Assembly: GCA_051011575.1 (NCBI GenBank)
Contig: JBPCTR010000232.1
Span: 1 to 25,158, forward strand
DNA: 25,158 bases
Source of the DNA: SHLQ01 sp051011575
GTDB lineage: Bacteria > Actinomycetota > Acidimicrobiia > Acidimicrobiales > SHLQ01
Direction of reading: 5' to 3'
Every line of letters begins with the position of its first letter. Position 1 is the first letter of the stretch. Position numbers and translations under genes: made by a program. Positions 16,632 through 24,029 of this stretch are shown here, in pieces. The notes beneath the pieces are model-generated. The model searched no databases, was not told the origin of the DNA, and saw nothing but the letters and a program-made list of their open reading frames with translations.

Positions 16632-17795
16632 ATGAAGGACAAGAAAGTGCTGCGGGTTCTCGCGGCCCTGTTCGCCCTGACGTTGCTGGCCACCGCATGT
16701 GGTAGCGACGATCCGGCATCGACGGACACCGGCGGCGACGCTGATGCCGATGCGGGAGGATCTGACGATTCGGCCGCAGGTGACGGGTGCGCTGCCGGCC
16801 AGACCGACGGCGACCTCGCGATCTACAACTGGTCCGAATACATGGATCCCGATCTGAAGACCGCATTCGAAGAAGAGTTCGGCGTAAGTGTCTCCGAGGA
16901 CAACTACGACTCGAACGAGGCGATGCAGCCGATCATCTCGGCCGGTGGCTCGGGCTACGACTTCATCGTGCCGTCTGACTACATGGTGTCGATCCTCATC
17001 GAATCGGGCGACATCATGCAGCTCCAGAAGGATGCCATCCCGAACCTGTCGAACCTGCTTCCAGAATTCGCCTCGGGCCTGCCCTTCGACCCCGATGGCG
17101 CCTACACCGCGCCTTACCAGTGGGGCACTACGGGCCTCGGCGTCGACTTGAGCATCACGGGTGAAGACGTGCCCGAGACCTGGGGTCTGATCTTCGATGC
17201 CGACGTGGCAGCGCAGTACGGCCTCGAGGGCGCCTACGGCACGCTGCTCAACGATCCCCGCGAGACGATGGGCGCCGCGCTCAAGTACCTCGGATACTCG
17301 CTGAACAGCACGAGCGATGCTGAGCTCGAAGAAGCTCGCGCGCTTGTTGCCGACGCGAAGGCGCGAGTCGCCGCGTTCGACTCCGACCAGTACGACGAGC
17401 TGCTCGCCAGTGGCGACTCGGCGGTGGCCCACGGCTACTCGGGCAACTTCATCGTGCAGTTCGATGAAGCCGACAACCCCGACCAGTACGCCTACTTCGT
17501 TCCCGAGGAAGGCGGCACTCGTTGGGTGGACAACATGGCCGTTCCAGCCGATGCCCCGCATCCCTGCACGTCCCATACGTTCATCAACTTCCTGCTCGAC
17601 GCCGAGAGGGGTGCGCAGCTGACGAACTGGAACTTCTACGCCAGCCCGAATGCTGCGTCAGAGGAGTTCATCGATCCCGAGGTACTCGAGGATCCGATCG
17701 TGTACCCGACCGATACGTCGAAGCTCGAGTTCATCGAGGACACGGGTGACTTCGAGATCAACTACAGCGACGCTTTCATCGAAGCCAAGGGCTAG
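16632..17795 (+). CDS. potD: Polyamine-binding lipoprotein (PotD-like)
   Basis: This is a 387-residue secreted substrate-binding protein. A lipoprotein signal peptide (KDKK, a hydrophobic core, then LLATAC with acyl-Cys23) is followed by an acidic low-complexity linker (about 24-60) and a PotD-like fold. Residues that bind spermidine or putrescine in E. coli PotD are retained: YNWSEY (Trp67, Glu69, Tyr70), NDPRE (Asp208, Glu211) and RWVDN (Trp298, Asp300). The Trp of the MIWNGS segment is replaced by Tyr in HGYSGN. This supports a polyamine ligand better than an amino-acid or iron ligand. GGAGGG 5-10 bases upstream of the ATG is a strong Shine-Dalgarno. A terminator follows at 17821. Confidence 0.92.
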   Translation: MKDKKVLRVLAALFALTLLATACGSDDPASTDTGGDADADAGGSDDSAAGDGCAAGQTDGDLAIYNWSEYMDPDLKTAFEEEFGVSVSEDNYDSNEAMQPIISAGGSGYDFIVPSDYMVSILIESGDIMQLQKDAIPNLSNLLPEFASGLPFDPDGAYTAPYQWGTTGLGVDLSITGEDVPETWGLIFDADVAAQYGLEGAYGTLLNDPRETMGAALKYLGYSLNSTSDAELEEARALVADAKARVAAFDSDQYDELLASGDSAVAHGYSGNFIVQFDEADNPDQYAYFVPEEGGTRWVDNMAVPADAPHPCTSHTFINFLLDAERGAQLTNWNFYASPNAASEEFIDPEVLEDPIVYPTDTSKLEFIEDTGDFEINYSDAFIEAKG

Positions 17796-17820
17796 ATGAT
17801 CGGCTGAGCCGACAATCGAG

Positions 17821-17848
17821 ACGGGCCGGGGGTTCGCCCCCGGCTCGT
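17821..17848. terminator. Bidirectional intrinsic terminator between potD and lrp
   Basis: A long stem (ACGGGCCGGGGG with CCCCCGGCTCGT, 12 pairs including one G-U) closes on a TTCG tetraloop between two convergent genes. T-runs are weak on both sides, as is usual for high-GC actinobacterial terminators. A smaller hairpin TCGGC-TGA-GCCGA precedes it at 17800-17812. Confidence 0.75.
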
Positions 17849-17874
17849 TCGCGTTTCCGGGCCGCGGCGCGCGG

Positions 17875-18342
17875 TCAGATTGGATCGATCACGTTCTTTC
17901 GCCGATGTTCGAAGAGCAGGGAGGTGCGCTCGTCGAACACGCCCGGATAGTTGCTCACCTCGTTGAGGATGAGTGATTGGAGTGTGGCCGCATCGGCGGC
18001 GGCGATGTGAATCACCACGTCCTCCACTCCGGTGATGAGGCTCACGGCGATCGTCTCGGGGAGCTCCCACATGTGTTCGATGAAGCTCGAGATGATGTCG
18101 TCGTTCTTGGGTTGGAGCCGTACGAAGATCAATGCTTCGAGCGAGCGACCGAGCACGTTGAGGTCGACTTCGGCGTGATATCCGATGATGGCACGGCGTC
18201 GTTCGAGCTCACGCACGCGAGTCAATGTCGTCGACGGCGCAAGGCCGGTAGTGCTGGCGAGAGCGCGATTCGTCTGGCGAGCGTCCCGCTGGAGCTCTCG
18301 AAGAAGTGTGAGGTCGGCGTCGTCGAGAGGTGTACTGGCCAT
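17875..18342 (-). CDS. Lrp/AsnC family transcriptional regulator (next to indolepyruvate oxidoreductase)
   Basis: This 155-residue protein has an N-terminal helix-turn-helix (LDDADLTLLRELQRDARQTN, then TTGLAPSTTLTRVRELE) and an Lrp ligand-binding domain (VLGRSLEALIFVRLQ through SLITGVEDVVIHIAAAD). It is divergent from the indolepyruvate ferredoxin oxidoreductase gene, and I infer that it regulates that gene in response to an amino acid, probably aromatic or branched. Overlapping divergent promoter candidates with an inverted repeat lie upstream (18359-18407). It is clearly different in sequence from the Lrp at 13249. Confidence 0.9.
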   Translation of the reverse strand: MASTPLDDADLTLLRELQRDARQTNRALASTTGLAPSTTLTRVRELERRRAIIGYHAEVDLNVLGRSLEALIFVRLQPKNDDIISSFIEHMWELPETIAVSLITGVEDVVIHIAAADAATLQSLILNEVSNYPGVFDERTSLLFEHRRKNVIDPI

Positions 18343-18358
18343 CGCAACTCCATTCGGT

Positions 18359-18386
18359 TTGGCGGGGTTCGAGAGCGCACTATACG
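18359..18386 (+). promoter_or_regulatory. Candidate promoter of the indolepyruvate oxidoreductase gene
   Basis: TTGGCG (18359-18364), a 16-base spacer, and TATACG (18381-18386) each match the sigma-70 consensus at four of six positions. The predicted transcript start falls inside the inverted repeat at 18385-18397, leaving a leader of roughly 100 bases before the ATG at 18498. Confidence 0.35.
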
Positions 18387-18407
18387 AACGTCGTTCGCCA
18401 CCGTCAT
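18379..18407 (-). promoter_or_regulatory. Candidate promoter of the divergent lrp gene
   Basis: On the minus strand, ATGACG (18407-18402), a 17-base spacer, and TATAGT (18384-18379) form a reasonable promoter. Its -10 overlaps the -10 of the opposing promoter, so the two start regions compete for the same DNA. The regulator ATG is about 37 bases downstream of the -10. Confidence 0.4.
18385..18397. promoter_or_regulatory. 13-base inverted repeat, candidate Lrp operator
   Basis: CGAACG-T-CGTTCG is a perfect inverted repeat with 6-base arms around a central T. It lies within both divergent promoters: spacer of the minus-strand one, end of the -10 and start point of the plus-strand one. Two copies of TTCGGTTT (18353-18360 and 18424-18431) flank it and may be related half-sites. 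This placement fits an autoregulating Lrp-type protein. Confidence 0.45.
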
Positions 18408-18497
18408 CCGCAACCGTACATCGTTCGGTTTACTGGATTCATGGACGAACTCTGGCGATAGTGGATGGCAGACGTCCGCACTTCTGATGGAGAACTG

Positions 18498-21400
18498 ATG
18501 ACCGCGATCGAACGCTTCGACGACTATCGCCTCGACGATCGGTACACCGCCGATGAGGGCACGGTCTTCCTGACCGGCATCCAGGCGCTGGCCCGCTTGC
18601 CGTTGGAGCAGTTGCGCGCAGACCGATTGGTGGGCCTCCGAACGGCCGCGTTCGTGTCGGGTTACCAGGGTTCGCCGCTTGGTGGGTACGGCGAAGCGGT
18701 TCGGGCGGCGGCGCGCACCGAGCCGGAGCTCCCGCTCACGTTCCGACAGGGGATGAACGAAGAATACGCCGCCACCGCCGTCATGGGATCACAGTTGGCG
18801 GCCGCCCGACCCGACGCGAAGTACGACGGTGTTGTGGGTATCTGGTACGGCAAAGCGCCAGGTGTCGACCGGGCCGCCGATGCCCTCCGACACTCGGTGT
18901 ATGCGGGCACGAGCATGCACAGCGGGGCGGTGGCCATCGTGGGCGACGATCCGGCGGCCAAGTCGTCGACCATCCCGTCGTCGTCGGCCGGGCTCCTCGC
19001 CGACATGCACATGCCGGTCCTGTACCCGGGTGATCCAGCCGAGGCACTCGACCTTGGCCGCCACGCGATCGCGATGTCCCGGGCCACGGGTTTGTGGTCG
19101 GCGCTGAAGATCGTGGCCGACGTGGCGGACGCGACGGCGAACGTCGACCTTGACCTCGGACGGGTCGTGCCGGTGATCCCGTTGCTCGACGGCGAACGTT
19201 ACGTACACGCTCCCGACGGGCGATTGCTCACCCCCCACACCGTCGACCTCGAGCGGGAGATCTACGAAGTCCGGTACGAGCTGGCTCGTATGTATGCGTC
19301 GGACAACAAGCTCAACCATGTGACGGTCGACCCTGCCGACGGGTGGATCGGGATCATCGCTTCGGGGATCACCTACAGGGAGGTGCGGGAGGCGCTGGCA
19401 AGGCTCGGCCTCGACTCCGATCGGTCGATCGCCGGCGCCGGAATCCGCCTGCTGAAGATGGGCATGCCGCTCCCCTTCAACCCGGAGACGATGCGCAACT
19501 TCGCTCGCGGCCTCGAGCAGGTGTTCGTGATCGAGGAGAAGTCGGCGAACATCGAGTCGCTGCTGAAGGATGCGCTCTATTCGCTGCCCGACCGCCCGGT
19601 GGTCGTGGGTCGGGTCGACGAGGCCGGCGAGTTCCTGGTGCCCGGATGGGGAGCACTCGATGCCGACACCATCGTGCCGATTCTCCGCCGACGGCTCGAG
19701 GGTCGTGTCGGTGAGCGGCTTGTCCCCGAGAAGACGGAACGAACGCGCACACTGATTCCGATCGGGGTGGAGCGGTCGCCGTTCTTCTGTTCGGGCTGTC
19801 CGCACAACCGCAGCACCCAGGTGCCCGAGGGTTCGGTCATCGGCGCCGGTATCGGTTGCCACACCATGACCCTGCTCATGGATCCCGACCGTGTGGGCGA
19901 TATCGCGGGCCTCACGTGTATGGGCAACGAGGGCACCCAATGGATCGGCATGGCCGACTTCGTCGACACCGACCACATGATCCAGAACCTGGGGGATGGC
20001 ACGTATTTCCACTCGGGCCAGCTCGCGATCCAGGCCGCGGTCGCCAGTGGCGTGAACATCACGTTCAAACTGCTCTACAACGGCACCGTTGCCATGACCG
20101 GTGGCCAGGACCCCGAAGGTCAGCTGCCGATTCCGAAGGTCGTCGACACCCTGTTGGCCCAGGGTGTGAACCGGGTACTCGTAACCACCGACGACACGAG
20201 CCGCTACGGCCGACGCGACCTGCCGAGAGGGGTCGACGTGTGGGATCGCACTCGCTTGATGGAAGCCCAGGAGGTGCTTGCAGGCACGCCGGGAACCACC
20301 GTGCTGATCCACGACCAGGAGTGCGCGGCCGAGGCGCGTCGTGCTCGCAAGCGGGGGCAGGTCGAAACGCCCAACCAACGCATCGTCATCAACCATCGGA
20401 TCTGCGAGGGCTGTGGCGACTGCGGCCAGGTGAGCAACTGCTTGTCGGTTCAACCCCACGACACCGTGTTCGGGCGCAAGACCACGATCGATCAGACGAC
20501 CTGCAACCTCGACTACAGCTGCCTCGAGGGCGATTGCCCAAGCTTCATGACAATCACCACCGGCAAACCTTCGCGAAACGCTCGCTCGCGGCGGGATCCC
20601 GAGGTGGCCGCGCCACCCTCATCGCCCGAGCCGGTGGCGATCGTTCCGATCGACGACTTCTCCATGCGGATCACGGGGATCGGCGGAACCGGCGTCGTGA
20701 CCGTCGCGCAGGTGATCGGCACGGCGGCGATGCTCGACGGCTTCCACGTGCGGGGGCTCGATCAGATCGGTTTGTCTCAGAAGGCGGGTCCGGTGGTGAG
20801 CGATGTACGGCTTTCGAAATCGGGGCCGTCGTTCACGAATCGTCTGGGTGAGGCCCAGGCCAACCTGCTCCTCGCGTTCGATCAGCTCGTTGCGGGTTCC
20901 GACAAGGGCCTGCTCACGTGTGATGCCGACACAACAATCGCCGTTGGCTCAACGTCGACCACACCAACTGGAGCGATGATCACGCACCCCGAGATCGCAC
21001 TTCCGTCACCCGACGAGCTGGCCGAGCTGATCGGTGGGTCGACCCGACCTGAACACTGGTGGGCAGACGCCCAGGCGATCACCACCGATCTGTTCGGGTC
21101 GTCGACGACCGCCAACGTCTTCGTGGTCGGCATGGCCGTACAGGCAGGCGCGCTTCCTGTGACCGTCGATGCGATCGAAAAGGCGATCGCGCTGAACGGC
21201 GTGGCGATCGACGCCAATCTGGCGGCGTTTCATTGGGGCCGTGCTCAGGTGCACGACTCGAGCGCCGTCGACGCCGCTCGGGCGCAGGTACATCCACATG
21301 ACGCTCCTTCGCCCGTCGAGCGCTTCACGGATCGTCTCGACCGTCTCGACATCGACCCGGTACTGCGCGAGCGGCTTTCGATGTTCGCCGGCGAGTTGGT

Positions 21401-21980
21401 GGCGTGGGGTAACGAGTCGACGGCACTCGATTGGTTCGACGTGCTCGATCGGGTGTACGCCGCAGAGACGTCGGTCGATTCGTCGAGCGTGCGACTCCTC
21501 GAGGCAGTGGCGGCGGGCCTCTACAAGCTGATCGCCTACAAGGACGAGTACGAAGTTGCTCGATTGATGACGGATGTGCTGGGTACCGAGGAAGCCCACG
21601 ATCTTGCAGCCGACACCAGCGGCAAGGTGGCCTGGAAGCTGCATCCGCCGATGCTGCGGGCGCTCGGGATGGATCGGAAGATCACGATCGGTGAGTGGGC
21701 CACCCCGGCCGTGCGCGCCCTGGCCCGGGGCAAGCGATTTCGCGGAACGGCGTTCGACCCCTTCGGTCGGGCCGAGGTGCGCCGGGTGGAGCGCGAGCTG
21801 TCCGGCGAGTATCTCGCCGCAATCGACACGGTGCTGGAACGGCTTTCCCCGATAAACGTCGATGGCTCCGTCTCGATCGCCGAGCTTCCCGACCTCGTCC
21901 GGGGCTACGAAGACATCAAGCTGGCAAACGTACAGATCTTCCGCGGGCGCCTCGCCGAGGAACTTGCCGCTCTGGACTGA
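18498..21980 (+). CDS. Fused indolepyruvate:ferredoxin oxidoreductase (IorA-IorB type, with C-terminal DUF6537-like domain)
   Basis: This protein of about 1160 residues decarboxylates aryl-pyruvates (from Trp, Phe, Tyr transamination) to acyl-CoA with reduction of ferredoxin. Order: N-terminal 2-oxoacid oxidoreductase domain (SGYQGSPLGGYGEAV near 50), FFCSGCPHNRST (Cys431, Cys434), thiamine diphosphate motif GDG at 499-501 with Asn528 in LLYNGTVAMTGGQ, a cysteine-rich Fe-S region (Cys636, 639, 642, 648, 669, 675, 680), a gamma-type domain (RITGIGGTGVVTVAQ near 720), and a C-terminal LYKLIAYKDEYEVARL segment typical of DUF6537. ATG 18498 is preferred because GGAG ends 5 bases before it; ATG 18465 is in frame upstream without one. 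Single-chain fusion is the usual bacterial form. Ferredoxin is not encoded nearby. Confidence 0.93.
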   Translation: MTAIERFDDYRLDDRYTADEGTVFLTGIQALARLPLEQLRADRLVGLRTAAFVSGYQGSPLGGYGEAVRAAARTEPELPLTFRQGMNEEYAATAVMGSQLAAARPDAKYDGVVGIWYGKAPGVDRAADALRHSVYAGTSMHSGAVAIVGDDPAAKSSTIPSSSAGLLADMHMPVLYPGDPAEALDLGRHAIAMSRATGLWSALKIVADVADATANVDLDLGRVVPVIPLLDGERYVHAPDGRLLTPHTVDLEREIYEVRYELARMYASDNKLNHVTVDPADGWIGIIASGITYREVREALARLGLDSDRSIAGAGIRLLKMGMPLPFNPETMRNFARGLEQVFVIEEKSANIESLLKDALYSLPDRPVVVGRVDEAGEFLVPGWGALDADTIVPILRRRLEGRVGERLVPEKTERTRTLIPIGVERSPFFCSGCPHNRSTQVPEGSVIGAGIGCHTMTLLMDPDRVGDIAGLTCMGNEGTQWIGMADFVDTDHMIQNLGDGTYFHSGQLAIQAAVASGVNITFKLLYNGTVAMTGGQDPEGQLPIPKVVDTLLAQGVNRVLVTTDDTSRYGRRDLPRGVDVWDRTRLMEAQEVLAGTPGTTVLIHDQECAAEARRARKRGQVETPNQRIVINHRICEGCGDCGQVSNCLSVQPHDTVFGRKTTIDQTTCNLDYSCLEGDCPSFMTITTGKPSRNARSRRDPEVAAPPSSPEPVAIVPIDDFSMRITGIGGTGVVTVAQVIGTAAMLDGFHVRGLDQIGLSQKAGPVVSDVRLSKSGPSFTNRLGEAQANLLLAFDQLVAGSDKGLLTCDADTTIAVGSTSTTPTGAMITHPEIALPSPDELAELIGGSTRPEHWWADAQAITTDLFGSSTTANVFVVGMAVQAGALPVTVDAIEKAIALNGVAIDANLAAFHWGRAQVHDSSAVDAARAQVHPHDAPSPVERFTDRLDRLDIDPVLRERLSMFAGELVAWGNESTALDWFDVLDRVYAAETSVDSSSVRLLEAVAAGLYKLIAYKDEYEVARLMTDVLGTEEAHDLAADTSGKVAWKLHPPMLRALGMDRKITIGEWATPAVRALARGKRFRGTAFDPFGRAEVRRVERELSGEYLAAIDTVLERLSPINVDGSVSIAELPDLVRGYEDIKLANVQIFRGRLAEELAALD

Positions 21981-21991
21981 ATGACTCAGTC
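21975..21991. repeat. Short inverted repeat spanning two convergent stop codons
   Basis: GACTGA-ATGAC-TCAGTC has 6-base arms and covers the stop of the oxidoreductase gene (21978-21980) and that of the methyltransferase gene (21986-21988 on the other strand). Only 5 bases separate the two genes. It is too short to be a convincing terminator but is the only symmetrical element between them. Confidence 0.35.
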
Positions 21992-22816
21992 GTCGTCGAG
22001 CAATCGGGCAACCATTCGAAGGCCGCCGAGTCGACCGGCCGCGAACAGGTTGACCACGGCCGAATAGAAGTCGTCGAGCGAATCGACCGTTTCGGTGCCG
22101 TAGCGATCGACGAGCTCTGCTCGACGGCTCTGGAACTGCTCGAGCCGATCGGTGACGAACCTCGTCCAGGCGTCGGTTTTGTCGATGGTCCGAACCACCA
22201 CGAACCCCGCGGCCTCGACCTGACCCACATAGGTCGACAGGTTCGGCAGGTACGCGCAGTGCACCTTCGTGGCAAGGATTTCCCGTTCCCGGTCGGTCAG
22301 CTCTCCCCGCTCGACGTAATCGTCGATGTACATGAGCCCGCCCGGTTCGAGCGCTTCAGCGCACCGGGCAAAGAGAGTGTCGCGATCGGGGATGTGGAGG
22401 AAGCAGAGCATCGACACGATCGCGTCGAACGAGTCGGGTGCGACCGCGCCGTCGAGAACGTTGCCGTGTACATGGGTGACCCAGTCATCGAGCTCGCACC
22501 GTTCGGTGAGCGTGGCGGCCGTGGCGTGCAGGTCGGGTTGCAGTTCGAGTGCGGTGACCCGACTGCCGGTGCGGTCGGCGATGTAGCGGGCGGGCCCACC
22601 CAGGCCCGAGCCGATGTCGAGGACACGGGAGCTGGGACCGAGGTTCAGCTCGGCGATCGCATCGTCGACGGCGTCGGTGCTTTCGTAGTGGTACTGGTCG
22701 AAGGGAGTGAGGTCGTCGACCTGCAGGGCGGCATCGGCGCCGAGCCCCGATGCGTCGAGGTCGGCGAGGATGCGCTCGACGTCGCGGTACAACCCCATCG
22801 CCTTGATGTCGGACAT
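21986..22816 (-). CDS. Class I SAM-dependent methyltransferase
   Basis: This is a 276-residue methyltransferase. Motif I is VLDIGSGLGGPARYIA (about 65-80). An acidic end of strand 2 follows (VTALELQPDLHATA), then post-motif HGNVLDGAVAPDSFDAIVSM and FLHIPDRDTLFARCAEALEPGG, the layout of UbiE/COQ5-like and glycine/sarcosine N-methyltransferase-like enzymes. DLTPFDQYHYES before motif I is shared with small-molecule N- or C-methyltransferases. Substrate unknown. ATG 22816 was chosen because upstream codons in the open frame overlap the divergent hydrolase gene. TAGGTT 7 bases before the ATG is compatible with a leaderless transcript. Confidence 0.87.
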   Translation of the reverse strand: MSDIKAMGLYRDVERILADLDASGLGADAALQVDDLTPFDQYHYESTDAVDDAIAELNLGPSSRVLDIGSGLGGPARYIADRTGSRVTALELQPDLHATAATLTERCELDDWVTHVHGNVLDGAVAPDSFDAIVSMLCFLHIPDRDTLFARCAEALEPGGLMYIDDYVERGELTDREREILATKVHCAYLPNLSTYVGQVEAAGFVVVRTIDKTDAWTRFVTDRLEQFQSRRAELVDRYGTETVDSLDDFYSAVVNLFAAGRLGGLRMVARLLDDD

Positions 22817-22892
22817 GCTCCGCAACCTAGTTGTCGCTCTCCCAACGTCCGGAGGTCGCCGGCCGAGGCAACGATCTTCCGATGCACATACT

Positions 22893-23666
22893 GTGCGTGC
22901 CGTGGAATCGGCAGTGATCGTCGAGGGGTCGGGGCCGCCGGTGTACATGGTGCACGGCATCGGATCTCGCAAGGAGATGTGGCGACCGATCGTCGACCAG
23001 CTCCGCGATGAGTTCACGTGCGTGGCGTACGACCTGCGAGGTCATGGCGAGAGTTCGGTCGAGCCGGTGCCATATTCGCTCGACATGTTGGTCGACGACC
23101 TCGAAGCGGTTCGCGTGAGCCGCGGCCACGACCGGATCCACGTGATCGGTCACTCTCTCGGCGGGATGATTGGGCCTCGCTACGCCCAGCGCTTCCCGGA
23201 GCACACGATTTCGGTTGGTCTGCTCAGCACGGCGGCGGGCAGGACCGAAGACGACAGCACGCGGGTGAAGGGAGTGGTCGCACGGATGCGCGCCGAGGGC
23301 ATCGACGACGTGCTCCCGACACTGGTCGACCGGTGGTACACCGAAGCGTTCGCCGCCGCGAACCCCGACGTGATCGCCAACCGCATTGACCAGGTGCTCA
23401 GCACCCCGCCCGAGGTCTTCCTGTCGGTGTTCGATGTGTACGCCGAGACCGAGATGGCGCCCTGGCTGCAGGAGGTGACTTCGCCCTGCCTGGTACTCAC
23501 CGGCGAGAACGACCCAGGATGCAATCCTCGTCTCAACCGCTTCATCCATGTCGAGCTACCCAACAGCGAGCTCGTGATCCTGCCCGATGTAAGGCATTCA
23601 ATCGTCGTCGAAGTGCCCGAGATCGTTGGTCCGATCGTGGCCGATTTCTTGCGTTCGAACGTCTGA
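22893..23666 (+). CDS. Alpha/beta-fold hydrolase
   Basis: This protein of about 257 residues has the alpha/beta hydrolase layout: oxyanion HGIGS near residue 21, YDLRGHGES near 46-54, nucleophile elbow GHSLGG with Ser88, acid residue in LTGENDPGCN, and catalytic His in LPDVRHSIVVEVPE. The size suits esterases, lactonases or C-C hydrolases of the 3-oxoadipate enol-lactonase/PcaD-like group, but the substrate cannot be read from sequence. The start is uncertain: GTG 22893 and GTG 22902 both precede the first strand. CATACT at 22887-22892 would put a transcript start close to 22902. Upstream ATGs lie inside the divergent methyltransferase region. Confidence 0.83.
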   Translation: MRAVESAVIVEGSGPPVYMVHGIGSRKEMWRPIVDQLRDEFTCVAYDLRGHGESSVEPVPYSLDMLVDDLEAVRVSRGHDRIHVIGHSLGGMIGPRYAQRFPEHTISVGLLSTAAGRTEDDSTRVKGVVARMRAEGIDDVLPTLVDRWYTEAFAAANPDVIANRIDQVLSTPPEVFLSVFDVYAETEMAPWLQEVTSPCLVLTGENDPGCNPRLNRFIHVELPNSELVILPDVRHSIVVEVPEIVGPIVADFLRSNV

Positions 23667-23673
23667 TTCGGGG

Positions 23674-23695
23674 TCTCGAAAAAGAATTTTCGAGA
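23674..23695 (+). terminator. AT-rich hairpin after the hydrolase gene
   Basis: TCTCGAAAA, loop AGAA, and TTTTCGAGA form a perfect 9-bp stem 7 bases after the hydrolase stop. There is no T-run after it, so it is either a weak terminator, an mRNA 3' protective hairpin, or an operator-like dyad for a downstream promoter. Confidence 0.5.
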
Positions 23696-23740
23696 AATGT
23701 GAATCAGAACCGCCAGTAGTTGCTCTCTTCATCGTGCCTA

Positions 23741-23760
23741 CATGGGCCTTATGGCCCATG
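23741..23760. repeat. 8-bp perfect hairpin in the leader region
   Basis: CATGGGCC, loop TTAT, and GGCCCATG form a perfect stem-loop on either strand. It could be a terminator stem without a T-run, an operator, or the first helix of a structured leader RNA. Confidence 0.45.
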
Positions 23761-23820
23761 CCGCTTGCAGTACATCGGCACACTCCGGGCCGGATCGCCG
23801 TCTTGCCCGGCATGTGGGGG

Positions 23821-23850
23821 CTTGGTGACGCCATCGGCGGGGTCACCAGG
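23821..23850. repeat. Nested hairpin in the leader region
   Basis: CTTGGTGAC (23821-23829) pairs with GTCACCAGG (23842-23850) over nine positions with one G-U. The apical part can pair again as GCC-ATC-GGC (23830-23838). A stacked helix like this is unusual by chance in such a short stretch and supports an RNA structure. Confidence 0.45.
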
Positions 23851-23942
23851 TCAACACATGTTCATAGCGTGCAAATCAACAACTGGATGGGTCGAGCGGC
23901 TCTCCAAAAACGGTCGGAAAGGACCAAACGACACACTCAAGA

Positions 23943-24021
23943 CTCCCCTTCAGATGTCGACAACACGGGTGCACCAACCCAAGAGCGGGTGCAGGTACCC
24001 AAATTGCCACCTACAGGGGAG
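23943..24021 (+). promoter_or_regulatory. Shine-Dalgarno-sequestering pair upstream of the micropeptide
   Basis: CTCCCCT (23943-23949) is exactly complementary to AGGGGAG (24015-24021), the Shine-Dalgarno of the 33-residue reading frame at 24030. Pairing would enclose 65 bases and block ribosome entry. The enclosed part contains two small tandem hairpins. This is a prediction from complementarity alone. Confidence 0.4.
23967..24002 (+). repeat. Tandem imperfect 16-base repeat, each a mini-hairpin
   Basis: GGGTGCACCAACCCAA (23967-23982) and GGGTGCAGGTACCCAA (23987-24002) are spaced 20 bases apart. In each unit GGGT can pair with ACCC. The second copy keeps that pairing although three middle bases differ. 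Such twin elements suggest a protein- or ligand-binding RNA, or a repeated DNA operator. Confidence 0.45.
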
Positions 24022-24029
24022 CACACAGA

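Larger units (their letters stand above)
23667..24029 (+). other. Gene-poor, hairpin-rich leader region (possible structured RNA)
   Basis: No recognisable protein gene is visible in these 363 bases. The base composition is lower in G+C than the neighbouring genes. The stretch holds several perfect or near-perfect hairpins, listed separately (23674-23695, 23741-23760, 23821-23850), a palindrome TGTCGACA (23955-23962), tandem 16-base repeats (23967-24002) and a CTCCCCT element able to pair with the downstream Shine-Dalgarno. I could not match it to a known riboswitch, 6S, SRP, RNase P or tmRNA pattern by eye. Two open frames cross it but look non-coding. Confidence 0.45.

Noticed and set aside
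16257..17576. 439-codon minus-strand open frame across potC and potD
   Set aside because: It overlaps a strong Shine-Dalgarno, a lipoprotein signal and two well-supported genes; no homology-like motifs.
18789..20459. 556-codon minus-strand open frame within the oxidoreductase gene
   Set aside because: It is antisense to a gene with intact thiamine diphosphate and Fe-S motifs; the His/Arg/Val-rich composition is typical of a shadow frame.
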